Source: Fulvivirga imtechensis AK7 (GTDB lineage Bacteria; Bacteroidota; Bacteroidia; Cytophagales; Cyclobacteriaceae). From it: DNA of 35,080 nt. Made by a program: the position numbers and the translations under genes. The number at the start of each line of letters is the position of its first letter. Within the stretch, counting starts at the first letter, position 1. The stretch covers positions 1-35,080 of the forward strand of contig NZ_AMZN01000021.1 in assembly GCF_000331535.1 (NCBI RefSeq). The letters run 5' to 3'. The notes beneath the pieces were generated by a model. The model made no database searches and was not told the origin of the DNA. It saw nothing but the letters and a program-made list of their open reading frames with translations. This document shows, piece by piece, positions 8,824-15,980 of this stretch.

Positions 8824-9312
8824 TTAATTTTTCATTATTTCTGGTAATACAAACTGAATATTATGTTCTACGGCATTATCAAACACCTTTCCCATATCCA
8901 GTTTAGAAATATCCGGAATTTTATTCATGTCCGGCCTGTCTGCTTCGTCTTGAATAGGGTCGCCAATCACTCTAAAGTAATCGAGTAACTTGCCAGGGGT
9001 CAGCAATACCACCATTTTGCCTGTTGTGCCTCCTACATTTTTAAAGGTATGCAATGCATTAGAGGGTACATGTACCACACTTCCCGGAAGGGCTCTGAAC
9101 GGACTTTTGGGATCATTTAAAATGAATTCAAACTCTCCTTTTATCACGTAAAACACTTCCTCATCGGGATGCATGTGTGGTGGCGGACCTCCCAGGGGCG
9201 GTACATTTTCTTCAAATACAGCGTATTCTCCGTTGGTTTCATGGTTGCTCACCAAAATTTTGATGATGTTGGTTAATACCAACAGTTCTTCGGTTTTTGA
9301 CTTTGTTTTCAT
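8824..9312 (-). CDS. cupin-domain protein
   Basis: 162 aa with a single cupin fold. Motif 1 is PPHMHPDEEVFYVIKGEFEF (His-x-His, then Glu, then G). Motif 2 is PGSVVHVPSNALHTFKNVG with the second-motif His. The 2-His plus Glu plus His set suggests a metal-binding cupin of the quercetinase-like kind; the substrate is unknown. It is first in a three-gene minus-strand operon. A 22-bp perfect Fnr-type dyad lies 44-65 bases upstream of its start, with a near-consensus -7 box at the same spacing seen at qNOR, so expression is probably controlled by a Crp/Fnr protein. Confidence 0.85.
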   Translation of the reverse strand: MKTKSKTEELLVLTNIIKILVSNHETNGEYAVFEENVPPLGGPPPHMHPDEEVFYVIKGEFEFILNDPKSPFRALPGSVVHVPSNALHTFKNVGGTTGKMVVLLTPGKLLDYFRVIGDPIQDEADRPDMNKIPDISKLDMGKVFDNAVEHNIQFVLPEIMKN

Positions 9313-9329
9313 ACTTTAAATATTTTTAA

Positions 9330-9377
9330 CAAAGTAATGCCAACCTTTTTTAGGCTTTCTTGATCCAAATCAAGAAA
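9330..9377 (-). promoter_or_regulatory. cupin operon promoter: perfect FNR-type box
   Basis: Perfect dyad: TTTCTTGAT 9356-9364, spacer CCAA, ATCAAGAAA 9369-9377. It includes the textbook FNR core TTGAT-N4-ATCAA. Centre 9366.5. The minus-strand TTACTTTG at 9337-9330 is a -7 box with one mismatch to TAnnTTTG, again 29.5 bp from the operator centre. The site abuts the stop codon of the upstream Crp/Fnr gene. Confidence 0.7.
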
Positions 9378-9947
9378 CTAAACTGAAAATTTTGCACGGT
9401 AACGACTGAGGGTTTCAGGGGTGATATTCAGGTAGCTGGCTACATGTCGTAGCGGTATTCTTTTGAATATCTTTGGGTGTTCTTCCAGTAGATTTTTAAA
9501 TCGTTCTTCGGGATTTAACCGCAACAATGAAGCTTCACGCTTTTCACTTCGCAGAAACTGCTCCTGAATAATAATGTCAGACAGCCTTTTAATAGTCGTA
9601 TACTGTTCAATCAAGGCCATTACATCCTCATGTTTGAATATCACCAGCTCACAATTTTCTATCGCAGCTATATTGACTAATGAAGGCGTCTGTGCCATAA
9701 AGCTGCCAAAAGAACCAATCACCGAATTTTCAAAAAAAAAGTCATTACACACTTCCTTTTCTTTTGCATTGTAAAAAAGCCGCATGCTTCCTTGCTCTAT
9801 AAATGCTACAGAAGTAGATATTTCTCCCTCCCTTAGAAAGAAGTCATTTTTCCTGATGGAAGCAATTTTTGCCGTATTCTTTATGGCATCCAACTCTTCG
9901 GCGGTTGTATTAAATGCCTTTTGAATATTTAAAAAAATGCGCATCAA
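9378..9947 (-). CDS. Crp/Fnr-family transcription regulator
   Basis: 189 aa. The N-terminal cyclic-nucleotide-binding-like beta roll (~20-115) includes FFLREGEISTSVAFIEQGSMRLFY. A dimerisation helix follows, and a short C-terminal helix-turn-helix IPLRHVASYLNITPETLSRYR has the ETLSR recognition pattern. There are no N-terminal Cys clusters, so it is not an oxygen-labile Fe-S FNR; the effector is unknown. It reads into the cupin operon on the same strand, 65 bases away, with an FNR-type box between them, so it may act on its downstream neighbour. It is smaller than classical Crp (about 210 aa), which is usual for this Bacteroidota subgroup. Confidence 0.88.
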   Translation of the reverse strand: MMRIFLNIQKAFNTTAEELDAIKNTAKIASIRKNDFFLREGEISTSVAFIEQGSMRLFYNAKEKEVCNDFFFENSVIGSFGSFMAQTPSLVNIAAIENCELVIFKHEDVMALIEQYTTIKRLSDIIIQEQFLRSEKREASLLRLNPEERFKNLLEEHPKIFKRIPLRHVASYLNITPETLSRYRAKFSV

Positions 9948-10128
9948 GAATATTAAAAGGTAAGGTTAAAGATCTCTCAAAATTGGCCGGTAATTGATGT
10001 TTAATCGTAAAAGTACCAGACATGTGCTAAAGATAACAAAAACTTATCTGCACCTGTCGCGTAGTAGATAGAATAAAAAAGCAGATACGGAATAGCTAAA
10101 AACCGTATATACTTGTAACTTAAGCTAC
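9948..10128. promoter_or_regulatory. divergent intergenic region with possible kinase promoter
   Basis: Non-coding. On the plus strand TATACTTG at about 10107-10114 is a near match to the TAnnTTTG -7 box. If used, the whole repeat copy at 10129-10279 would lie in the 5' UTR of the histidine kinase. No clear operator is seen for the minus-strand Crp/Fnr gene. Confidence 0.35.
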
Positions 10129-10279
10129 TTAGTGTCTCTAAGAAAACGTCAATGTCTGCGTTACGTTTGTCCCAAAAATGCTCTCGTACCTTAGTGCGCT
10201 CCGTTTTTTGGGACTTCGTCCCGCCCTTTGGCGGTAACGTTTACTTAAAGCCACTTAGAGTTTACTTAAAGCCACTACT
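10129..10279 (+). repeat. dispersed MITE-like structured repeat, copy 2
   Basis: Begins TTAGTGTCTCTAAGAAAACG and ends in two direct 16-mers TTTACTTAAAGCCACT (10240-10255, 10261-10276). The interior forms a long stem GTCCCAAAAA (10169-10178) with TTTTTGGGAC (10205-10214). An inner CGTAC/GTGCG pair has a wobble, and GGGAC-TTC-GTCCC plus a GCC/GGC hairpin follow. It ends about 12 bases before the kinase start codon. Confidence 0.82.
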
Positions 10280-10290
10280 TACCCATTAAC

Positions 10291-12249
10291 ATGTACAGAT
10301 ATTTGCGTGCTATTGTCGGGACATTAGCCTTGTTATTCCTGGTAGTCATAGGTGGCAATGGGCAAAATGTCAGTAGAGGAACAATTGATCTTCGGAACTA
10401 CAACTTTCAATATGAGGGACCAGCTTCTCTTACCGGAGATTGGGAGTTTTACTATGGGTCATTATCTGCCCCGGATGATTTTTTAAACAGTGATTCGACA
10501 TTTTTTCTCGGGGTACCAGGCTCATGGCACAGGCAGGGAGCTTTTCCTGTGCTGGGATTTGCCACCTACAGATGCAGAATATTGCTTCCTCATGAACGAA
10601 AAGGTCTTTTGATTTACATACCTACGGTCAATTCTGCAGCCAGGGTGTGGGTAAATGGCGAGGTAAACGCCGAGACTGGCGTGATAGGTACGGATGAAGC
10701 ATCTTATAAAGCCGCGCTAAGGACGATCTACGCCAATATTCCCGATCAGGTGGGTGAGGTCGAGTTGGTGATCCAGGTGGCAAATTACTCCTATTTCAGT
10801 GCCGGTATGGTCAGCACTCCACTATTGGGCATGTCGACTGATCTCATTGAAATGAAAGCCAGGATGAATGGCATCGAAAACTTCTTTGCAGGAAGTCTTA
10901 TAGCCATGTTCGTATACCAGCTTATTCTTTATTTTTTATACAATCGCGGTAAGCCTAACTTATGGCTCGCGCTGATTTGTCTTGGTGTAGCGCTTCGTAG
11001 CATGATCCTGCATGGAGGCTCCTTTCTGCTTCCTAATATGTTTCCGGAAGTTGCCTTTGAAACCTGGGAAAAAATAGAGTTCGGTAGTGTCTATCTTATT
11101 ACAGCAGTATTCCCCTTGTATATCTATCATTTATTCGAACCCTCTTCGAAAAAGGTTGTCAATGCTTTCGTTTTCGTGGGAGTATTCTTGGCTATTCCTG
11201 TATTGTTTACTCCTCAGCATATTTACGGACAATTACTGGAAATATGTCACCTGGCATTGATCCTTACATTTGTCTATGCAATTTATACGGTGACTAAGGC
11301 CTGGAGAGCAGGAAATTCCGATGCAAGGATCATCTTTTTTGGGGTGGTGGCTTCTTTTCCATTTATACTATTAGAAATACTGCAAAATTCAGCATTACTG
11401 GATCTAAATTTCAATTTTGAATACATGGTAGAGCTGGGTGTTTTGGTATTTCTCTTGTTCCAGGTATATATTCTTGCACGGCATTATGCCAACTCTTACA
11501 GAAGCCTGGAGGTGATCAATAAAGAACTTGAAACTGTAATAACCCAGCGTACTTCTGAGTTGGTTGACAGCAATACTGTAAAGGACCGGCTTTTGTCTAT
11601 TATTTCACATGATGTGAAAAGTCCCCTTAATTCATTGCAGAGCCTGATCTCTCTTTATCATGACAAACACCTTTCAAGAGACGAATTTGACACATATTTA
11701 AAAAACGTTGAGAGTGATCTGACAACGACCAGTGGATTGGTTGAAAATGTTCTGTACTGGACTGCAAGCCAAAGAAAGGGAGAGGGGGTTAGCCTGGAGC
11801 AGATAAATTTAAAGATACTGGTGGAAGAAAATATTCGGCACCTACAAGCCATAGCCCGTAATAAATCCATATCGATCTTCAATGATGTGAAGGAAGATAT
11901 ACAGCTAACAACGGATCGAGGTATTCTTAATTTTACGCTTAGAAACCTAATTGCCAATGCCATTAAATTTTCCTACCAGGAAGGCCGGATTGAGATCAGG
12001 GCTAACAGAGTTTCTACCAGTTGCATTATTTATGTTATCGATCATGGTACGGGGATGACGCAAGTCCAGATGGAGCACTTACTTGATGTGGAGCGTGTGC
12101 AGAGTGCAGCGGGTACCAAATCAGAGATAGGAACGGGGTTGGGCCTCAGTCTGTGCCGGGAATTTCTTGAAAAATTGGGAGGGAAGCTTACCGTGGAAAG
12201 CCAGAAAGGGGAGGGAAGTACCTTTAAGGTCATTCTTCCGGTAACATAA
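10291..12249 (+). CDS. 7TMR-DISM sensor histidine kinase
   Basis: 652 aa, orphan sensor kinase. A signal peptide (cleavage near GNGQN, ~25) precedes a jelly-roll extracytoplasmic domain (~30-185: GDWEFYYG, VPGSWHRQG, YRCRILLP, ARVWVNGE). Such carbohydrate-like-ligand domains are linked to 7TMR-DISM receptors. Seven TM helices follow (~195-400), then a coiled coil (YRSLEVINKELETVITQRT), a HisKA domain with phospho-acceptor His440 in SHDVKSPLN, and a HATPase domain (N-box NLIANAIKFS, DHGTGM, GTGLGLSLC). No receiver gene is adjacent on this strand; the nearest is the orphan receiver at 14779-15189. It converges on the sdp operon, and its stop codon lies inside a 14-bp inverted repeat. Confidence 0.9.
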   Translation: MYRYLRAIVGTLALLFLVVIGGNGQNVSRGTIDLRNYNFQYEGPASLTGDWEFYYGSLSAPDDFLNSDSTFFLGVPGSWHRQGAFPVLGFATYRCRILLPHERKGLLIYIPTVNSAARVWVNGEVNAETGVIGTDEASYKAALRTIYANIPDQVGEVELVIQVANYSYFSAGMVSTPLLGMSTDLIEMKARMNGIENFFAGSLIAMFVYQLILYFLYNRGKPNLWLALICLGVALRSMILHGGSFLLPNMFPEVAFETWEKIEFGSVYLITAVFPLYIYHLFEPSSKKVVNAFVFVGVFLAIPVLFTPQHIYGQLLEICHLALILTFVYAIYTVTKAWRAGNSDARIIFFGVVASFPFILLEILQNSALLDLNFNFEYMVELGVLVFLLFQVYILARHYANSYRSLEVINKELETVITQRTSELVDSNTVKDRLLSIISHDVKSPLNSLQSLISLYHDKHLSRDEFDTYLKNVESDLTTTSGLVENVLYWTASQRKGEGVSLEQINLKILVEENIRHLQAIARNKSISIFNDVKEDIQLTTDRGILNFTLRNLIANAIKFSYQEGRIEIRANRVSTSCIIYVIDHGTGMTQVQMEHLLDVERVQSAAGTKSEIGTGLGLSLCREFLEKLGGKLTVESQKGEGSTFKVILPVT

Positions 12250-12285
12250 CCACAGTCGAATATGTGATGACTTACCGGAAGAATG
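12231..12285. terminator. bidirectional terminator-like hairpin overlapping kinase stop
   Basis: Perfect 14-bp inverted repeat: CATTCTTCCGGTAA 12231-12244 and TTACCGGAAGAATG 12272-12285, with a 27-base loop. It spans the kinase stop codon and ends 10 bases from the last base of the convergent sdpB gene. A short T tract follows on the plus strand (TTTTA). Confidence 0.6.
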
Positions 12286-12294
12286 TTTTACCTG

Positions 12295-13233
12295 TTACTT
12301 GTACCTGGAAAATATAGGCAGTTCTATTTTTGGAAGCTGAGCGATCTTGCTTTTGGCCTTTGCCCATGTGGAGTAGATACTAAAACCTTTTACTTTGATA
12401 TTCTTATCAACAGGATAAAGGTACACTATCAATCCCGCAGCCATAGCGAAGAAGAAGGAGGTTAAGCCATGTACCAATATTATTGTAAAATGAAAACTGA
12501 GGGCCATGATCAGCAAAGTTCGTTTTTTCTTGTAATCCATAAAAAGTGCGGCAAATAGCACTGCTTCCAGCACCAAAACGCTCCAGGTAATCAGCCGTCC
12601 GACAATCGGATCGAGTACTAAGCCGCCAAAGAGTCCATGTATAAAGTCCGGGGCTCCAAAAGGATTGTGATTAAACCAGTAATAGAAAGCAGAGCCATCT
12701 TTCCATGCATCTACCTTAAACTTATCAACACAAGCGAAGAAGTACACGATGGCCATCTGCACTTGCGCAATTACAAGGCTTGAGAAAGCAAAGTATTTAA
12801 AAAAAAACGGCATTTTATATCTGAAATAATGATTACTTTGCCAATGATTTAACCTTCTGTCTGTTATTGCAACAGGAATTATCAACAGGCTAAGGATCTG
12901 TGCTATCTGATCGCCACCTTCTATAACCAGTGCCATGTCAAAATAGCTAATAGCCAACCAGGTATGAAGAAAGCAACTAAGCTGAGGCAGGTAACCTGAA
13001 ACTACCCACACGAGAATAATACAGGCCAGAATGATGGAAATTGATAGATTTTCGTGCCCCAAGACAACAAAATAATTCCATGAAAGTGTGTCATAGCTGT
13101 CACTGAACAGTTCAATAGGAAAATTTCTGGTGTTATCTGTAAAGAGCAATGTAATTAGCAGGCTTATGGCTAATAACGACCGGGCTATTCCGTAGACATT
13201 GGTATGTACTTCCTTTATATTAAAAATGTTCAT
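12295..13233 (-). CDS. sdpB: SdpB-family membrane protein (HTTM domain), toxin maturation
   Basis: 312 aa, about six to eight TM helices. The opening block NVYGIARSLLAISLLITLLFTD matches the SdpB/HTTM family, which is related to vitamin-K-dependent gamma-carboxylase membrane domains. In Bacillus, SdpA and SdpB act after signal-peptide cleavage to release the mature SDP toxin from SdpC; the chemistry is not settled. Here the start codon is one base from the sdpA stop, so translation is probably coupled. It is the last gene of sdpC-sdpA-sdpB. The family call rests on the opening motif plus the neighbouring SdpA- and SdpC-like genes. Confidence 0.85.
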   Translation of the reverse strand: MNIFNIKEVHTNVYGIARSLLAISLLITLLFTDNTRNFPIELFSDSYDTLSWNYFVVLGHENLSISIILACIILVWVVSGYLPQLSCFLHTWLAISYFDMALVIEGGDQIAQILSLLIIPVAITDRRLNHWQSNHYFRYKMPFFFKYFAFSSLVIAQVQMAIVYFFACVDKFKVDAWKDGSAFYYWFNHNPFGAPDFIHGLFGGLVLDPIVGRLITWSVLVLEAVLFAALFMDYKKKRTLLIMALSFHFTIILVHGLTSFFFAMAAGLIVYLYPVDKNIKVKGFSIYSTWAKAKSKIAQLPKIELPIFSRYK

Positions 13234-13234
13234 T

Positions 13235-13777
13235 TTACTGTTTTTTACTCGTTACCTGTACTCGTGCTATTAAATAAGGCCTGTAACTTTCCTGTCCTTT
13301 ACCTGCCCATGCAAAGGGTATGGGCTCATACCTGTGAAGGATATATTCCCCCTCAGGGAAATATTGAATGGGCTTATCTGCAATGATGGTATCCGCTGTT
13401 AGAGGAATATTATCTTTAAAATCTCCTTTTCCCTTGTGCCACATATCAGCCTTGGCATACTCCAACAAAAACACAAGATCTATACCTGCGAACCGTGCAT
13501 TGCGCGAAAATCCAATCGCATTTGCTGCCGAAGCATTTTTTACTGTTATTAAGGAGACTTCATCAGTACTTTGATCATAGCTGTATGCTTCTGTAATGCC
13601 TTCTTTTGGATCTCTTGTGAAGAAGCCCCATCCCTGAGGAAGGAGCGAAGACAACAATTTCTTTGCCGAGTAAGGCATTTGATAATCCGGAGCATTATTG
13701 GCTCTCAGCGTGAAGAATATCACCGATAGCCAAATGCTCCAGATTAAAGCAATGCTGATGTTATGCCTTGTCATCAT
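13235..13777 (-). CDS. sdpA: SdpA-family antimicrobial peptide system protein
   Basis: 180 aa. One N-terminal TM or uncleaved signal (ISIALIWSIWLSVIFFTLRA) precedes an extracytoplasmic domain with the family hallmark LLPQGWGFFTRDPKE. SdpA works with SdpB to make active SDP-type peptide from SdpC in Bacillus. The gene follows sdpC after 15 bases and precedes sdpB by one base, the compact layout expected for an obligate toxin-maturation set. The start has two adjacent Met codons; the first is used here. Confidence 0.85.
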   Translation of the reverse strand: MMTRHNISIALIWSIWLSVIFFTLRANNAPDYQMPYSAKKLLSSLLPQGWGFFTRDPKEGITEAYSYDQSTDEVSLITVKNASAANAIGFSRNARFAGIDLVFLLEYAKADMWHKGKGDFKDNIPLTADTIIADKPIQYFPEGEYILHRYEPIPFAWAGKGQESYRPYLIARVQVTSKKQ

Positions 13778-13792
13778 GAGGTAATTTTAGTT

Positions 13793-14563
13793 TTAGTTGA
13801 TTACTGCAGCCAATTCAGAAATGAGAGACTTAGCTGTTGCATCATTGGACTCAAAGCGAGGTATTTGATAATTTTGTACCTTTGTGAAGTTGGCAGCCAT
13901 AGCCACGTTCCATGCGGCAGCTACATTTACCACGTATACCACATTACCTGCTACAACTGCCACAACAAACACAGCCAGGCAGTGACCACGACCGGAAACG
14001 GTGTTGGTGCCGGGAAGTTCTATACCATAATCTTCTTTAAATATTTTGGCAAAAGCTTCAGCGTCCTTTGCATTCGTCAGGTCCAGGTTCCTGAATTTCT
14101 CTGAATTGACATCAACATTTTTGTCTTTGATCTCCGTCAAAAGCTCGAAGTGTTCTGCGTAGCTGGACCTCTTTCCGGCTGCTTCAAACATGCTTTGAGC
14201 ATTTTGTAATGCAAGCTCTATTTCATAGAGATTTTCAGATTGCATGCTTCTTTTGAACTCTGCGAGGTATCCTGGGTCTATCACATTTACCTGACGGACA
14301 ATCTCATCAGAAAATTGAGCATATTCAGCCCATTGATCTTTTGTCATATTTGTGGCGAGCTGTTCGGCCCCCGGTTTTAATACTTCCATTTTGCCGGCCA
14401 GGGGTCCTTGCCAGAAAAATAGTCCTCTGAAAATCTCTTCTCCTGAGTATTCAGGTTCCGGTGATACTTCTTCCTCTGTAGAACAACTTGAAGCAACTAT
14501 CAGCGCACTGAAAAGTACGATACAGAACCATGTAGTTGGTTTATTATGAAATAATTTTGTCAT
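13793..14563 (-). CDS. sdpC: SdpC-family peptide toxin precursor, lipoprotein-like
   Basis: 256 aa from the ATG at 14563. The frame is open to 14629, but only this start gives a normal signal. The signal ends VASSC (Cys27) with acidic residues after it, suggesting a lipid-anchored precursor. The block SGEEIFRGLFFWQGPLA (~40-56) is characteristic of SdpC proteins. A helical propeptide (~57-180) follows. Residues ~193-227, starting GHCLAVFVVAVV, form a long hydrophobic stretch like the 42-residue membrane-killing SDP peptide of Bacillus. Bacillus SDP has two Cys in a disulfide, whereas this stretch has only Cys195. It is first in the operon with sdpA and sdpB. Cleavage sites are not predictable by eye. 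Confidence 0.85.
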   Translation of the reverse strand: MTKLFHNKPTTWFCIVLFSALIVASSCSTEEEVSPEPEYSGEEIFRGLFFWQGPLAGKMEVLKPGAEQLATNMTKDQWAEYAQFSDEIVRQVNVIDPGYLAEFKRSMQSENLYEIELALQNAQSMFEAAGKRSSYAEHFELLTEIKDKNVDVNSEKFRNLDLTNAKDAEAFAKIFKEDYGIELPGTNTVSGRGHCLAVFVVAVVAGNVVYVVNVAAAWNVAMAANFTKVQNYQIPRFESNDATAKSLISELAAVIN

Positions 14564-14778
14564 AGTTTTAAATAAATTTAGATTGTGTTGGTTTTTTGAT
14601 TTAGAAAATGTCCTCAGGATGACCTCCAATCAGCATTCCGTAATTGAAATTCAAGTTAGCGGCAGTGGCAAAAAGGATCAATCGCAGTAAGCCGGTATAT
14701 TGGGGAACCGCCGGAAACCGTGAGTAAAAAATGATAGTGAATAGACTATGCTAAACTCGAAGTAGGAATAGTTGGGGT
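14564..14778 (-). other. sdp upstream region
   Basis: About 215 bases hold the presumed sdp promoter. TAAATTTA on the minus strand around 14580 is a weak -7 candidate. An open frame without an ATG until near its end runs 14601-14750 (49 codons, ending NYGMLIGGHPEDIF); I do not consider it a gene. No clear operator is seen. Confidence 0.35.
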
Positions 14779-15189
14779 TTAACCAAAAAGCCTCCTAAAA
14801 AACGACTTCTTTTGTTTTTTTTCGTGTAGCAGGTCCAGAGCAGTGCGCAGGTTGACCAATGAAGCGGAATCCTTAATGATGTATCTTTCAGCGCCAAGTT
14901 TTGTTACCTCATCCTGAAGCAGTTCATCATTCAGTGTGGTGTAGTAGATCACAGGTATGGAATTAAAATTTCTTTTGAGTAGCTTCAGGTAATCCAAACC
15001 GGTTTTCTGACCATCAGGGAAAAGGTGATCCAGGATGACAGCATATGGTTTTTCTTTAATTCTGGCCATCATTTCTTCAGGATGATTGAAAGTTATTACA
15101 TTGTAATCGGTAAAATTCTCTTCAAAATGCACCTTCAGCATCTTTTGCTGCACAGGATTATCTTCCACAATAAAAACCAGTTTTTTCAT
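14779..15189 (-). CDS. single-domain response regulator (CheY-like receiver)
   Basis: 136 aa, receiver domain only. The acidic pair is in FIVEDNP (Glu9/Asp10), the phospho-acceptor is Asp54 in AVILDHLFPDG, the conserved Thr is in YYTTLN, and the switch Lys is in RYIIKDSA. The short basic tail KKQKKSFFRRLFG is unusual and could bind membrane or nucleic acid. There is no output domain, so it signals by protein contact. No kinase is adjacent in its operon. It lies upstream of the sdp operon on the same strand, about 215 bases away, and the nearest kinase is the 7TMR-DISM protein across the sdp genes. Confidence 0.88.
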   Translation of the reverse strand: MKKLVFIVEDNPVQQKMLKVHFEENFTDYNVITFNHPEEMMARIKEKPYAVILDHLFPDGQKTGLDYLKLLKRNFNSIPVIYYTTLNDELLQDEVTKLGAERYIIKDSASLVNLRTALDLLHEKKQKKSFFRRLFG

Positions 15190-15398
15190 CTACACTATGC
15201 TCTATAAGTTCATCTAATTTAAGCACATTAACAATTTGTAATGCCATATGGAGAGCAAAATTTTTATACACTGTTATAGCACCTTTAAAGTATAGTTATC
15301 GGGATTACAAAACCCGATTAGTTTCTACGTATTTTTAGGGGATTCCAAATCAAAATTTGGAATGACGGATTGACTTTAGACAGTTTTATCTTTTAATA

Positions 15399-15645
15399 TA
15401 ACGTGAGTTCGATATAAAATGCTTAAAAAAGGTCAGTCATCCTATCCCGAAGGCTTTAAGGCTTTCGGGAGGAGGATCTTCCTAAGTTGTTGGTAGTATC
15501 CTTGAACTTAGTAAGATTCTTCGTGCCCTCCCCAAGGCAAATTAGACAAATTCGGGACAGGCAGAATGACCTTAAAGAGATTTTTAGATCTGTTTTTAGA
15601 TACGAATACAATTTAATCGGTTTCTATTATATCGAACTCACGTTA
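15399..15645. mobile_element. MITE-like element with 19-bp perfect terminal inverted repeats
   Basis: TAACGTGAGTTCGATATAA at 15399-15417 and its exact inverse at 15627-15645 bound a 247-bp non-coding unit. A 26-nt hairpin (15445-15470, arms beginning TCCCGAAGG and ending CTTTCGGGA) lies inside. TTAATATA occurs at both edges (15393-15400, 15643-15650), overlapping the arms, and may be a target-site duplication. No transposase is present. Confidence 0.7.
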
Positions 15646-15668
15646 ATATATATTTAATTCTTATAACT

Positions 15669-15968
15669 ATGCTTTGCCAACACTTAAAACCCCTTGAAGC
15701 CGAACTCATCAGTAAAAATATTAAAGAGACCTACAGAGGTCAGGCCTGGAGCGACAACTGTAGGGAATGGGCATACTTCGATTGTGTATTTGTTGACTTA
15801 GACAAAACCATCAGCCGTTTGGGTATGGACAAGCAAAAGTTGGAGATTCACTCACATTTTGGTACACATGACGGGCAGGAGCACGGGCTGATATGTAAGG
15901 AATGCAATGACGGTATAATGGGGAGACATCCTGAAGCTAATCGTTCAGGTGTTGTCGAATATGTATAG
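15669..15968 (+). CDS. small Cys/His-rich protein, unknown function
   Basis: 99 aa, soluble. It has Cys3 and His4 near the start, two Cys in SDNCREWAYFDC (~30-39), a His cluster EIHSHFGTHDGQEHG, then ICKEC. The spacing suggests a metal site, perhaps zinc, and the overall shape recalls small UBP-type zinc-finger proteins, although I cannot confirm that family. It starts 23 bases after the end of the MITE-like element, so its promoter may lie inside or be supplied by that element. It is convergent with the YceI-like gene downstream (12-base gap). Confidence 0.6.
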   Translation: MLCQHLKPLEAELISKNIKETYRGQAWSDNCREWAYFDCVFVDLDKTISRLGMDKQKLEIHSHFGTHDGQEHGLICKECNDGIMGRHPEANRSGVVEYV

Positions 15969-15980
15969 GAATGATTGATT

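Noticed and set aside
14601-14750. 49-codon open frame upstream of sdpC ending NYGMLIGGHPEDIF
   Set aside because: No ATG until near the end and no family match; could be relic DNA but not supported as a leader peptide or immunity gene.
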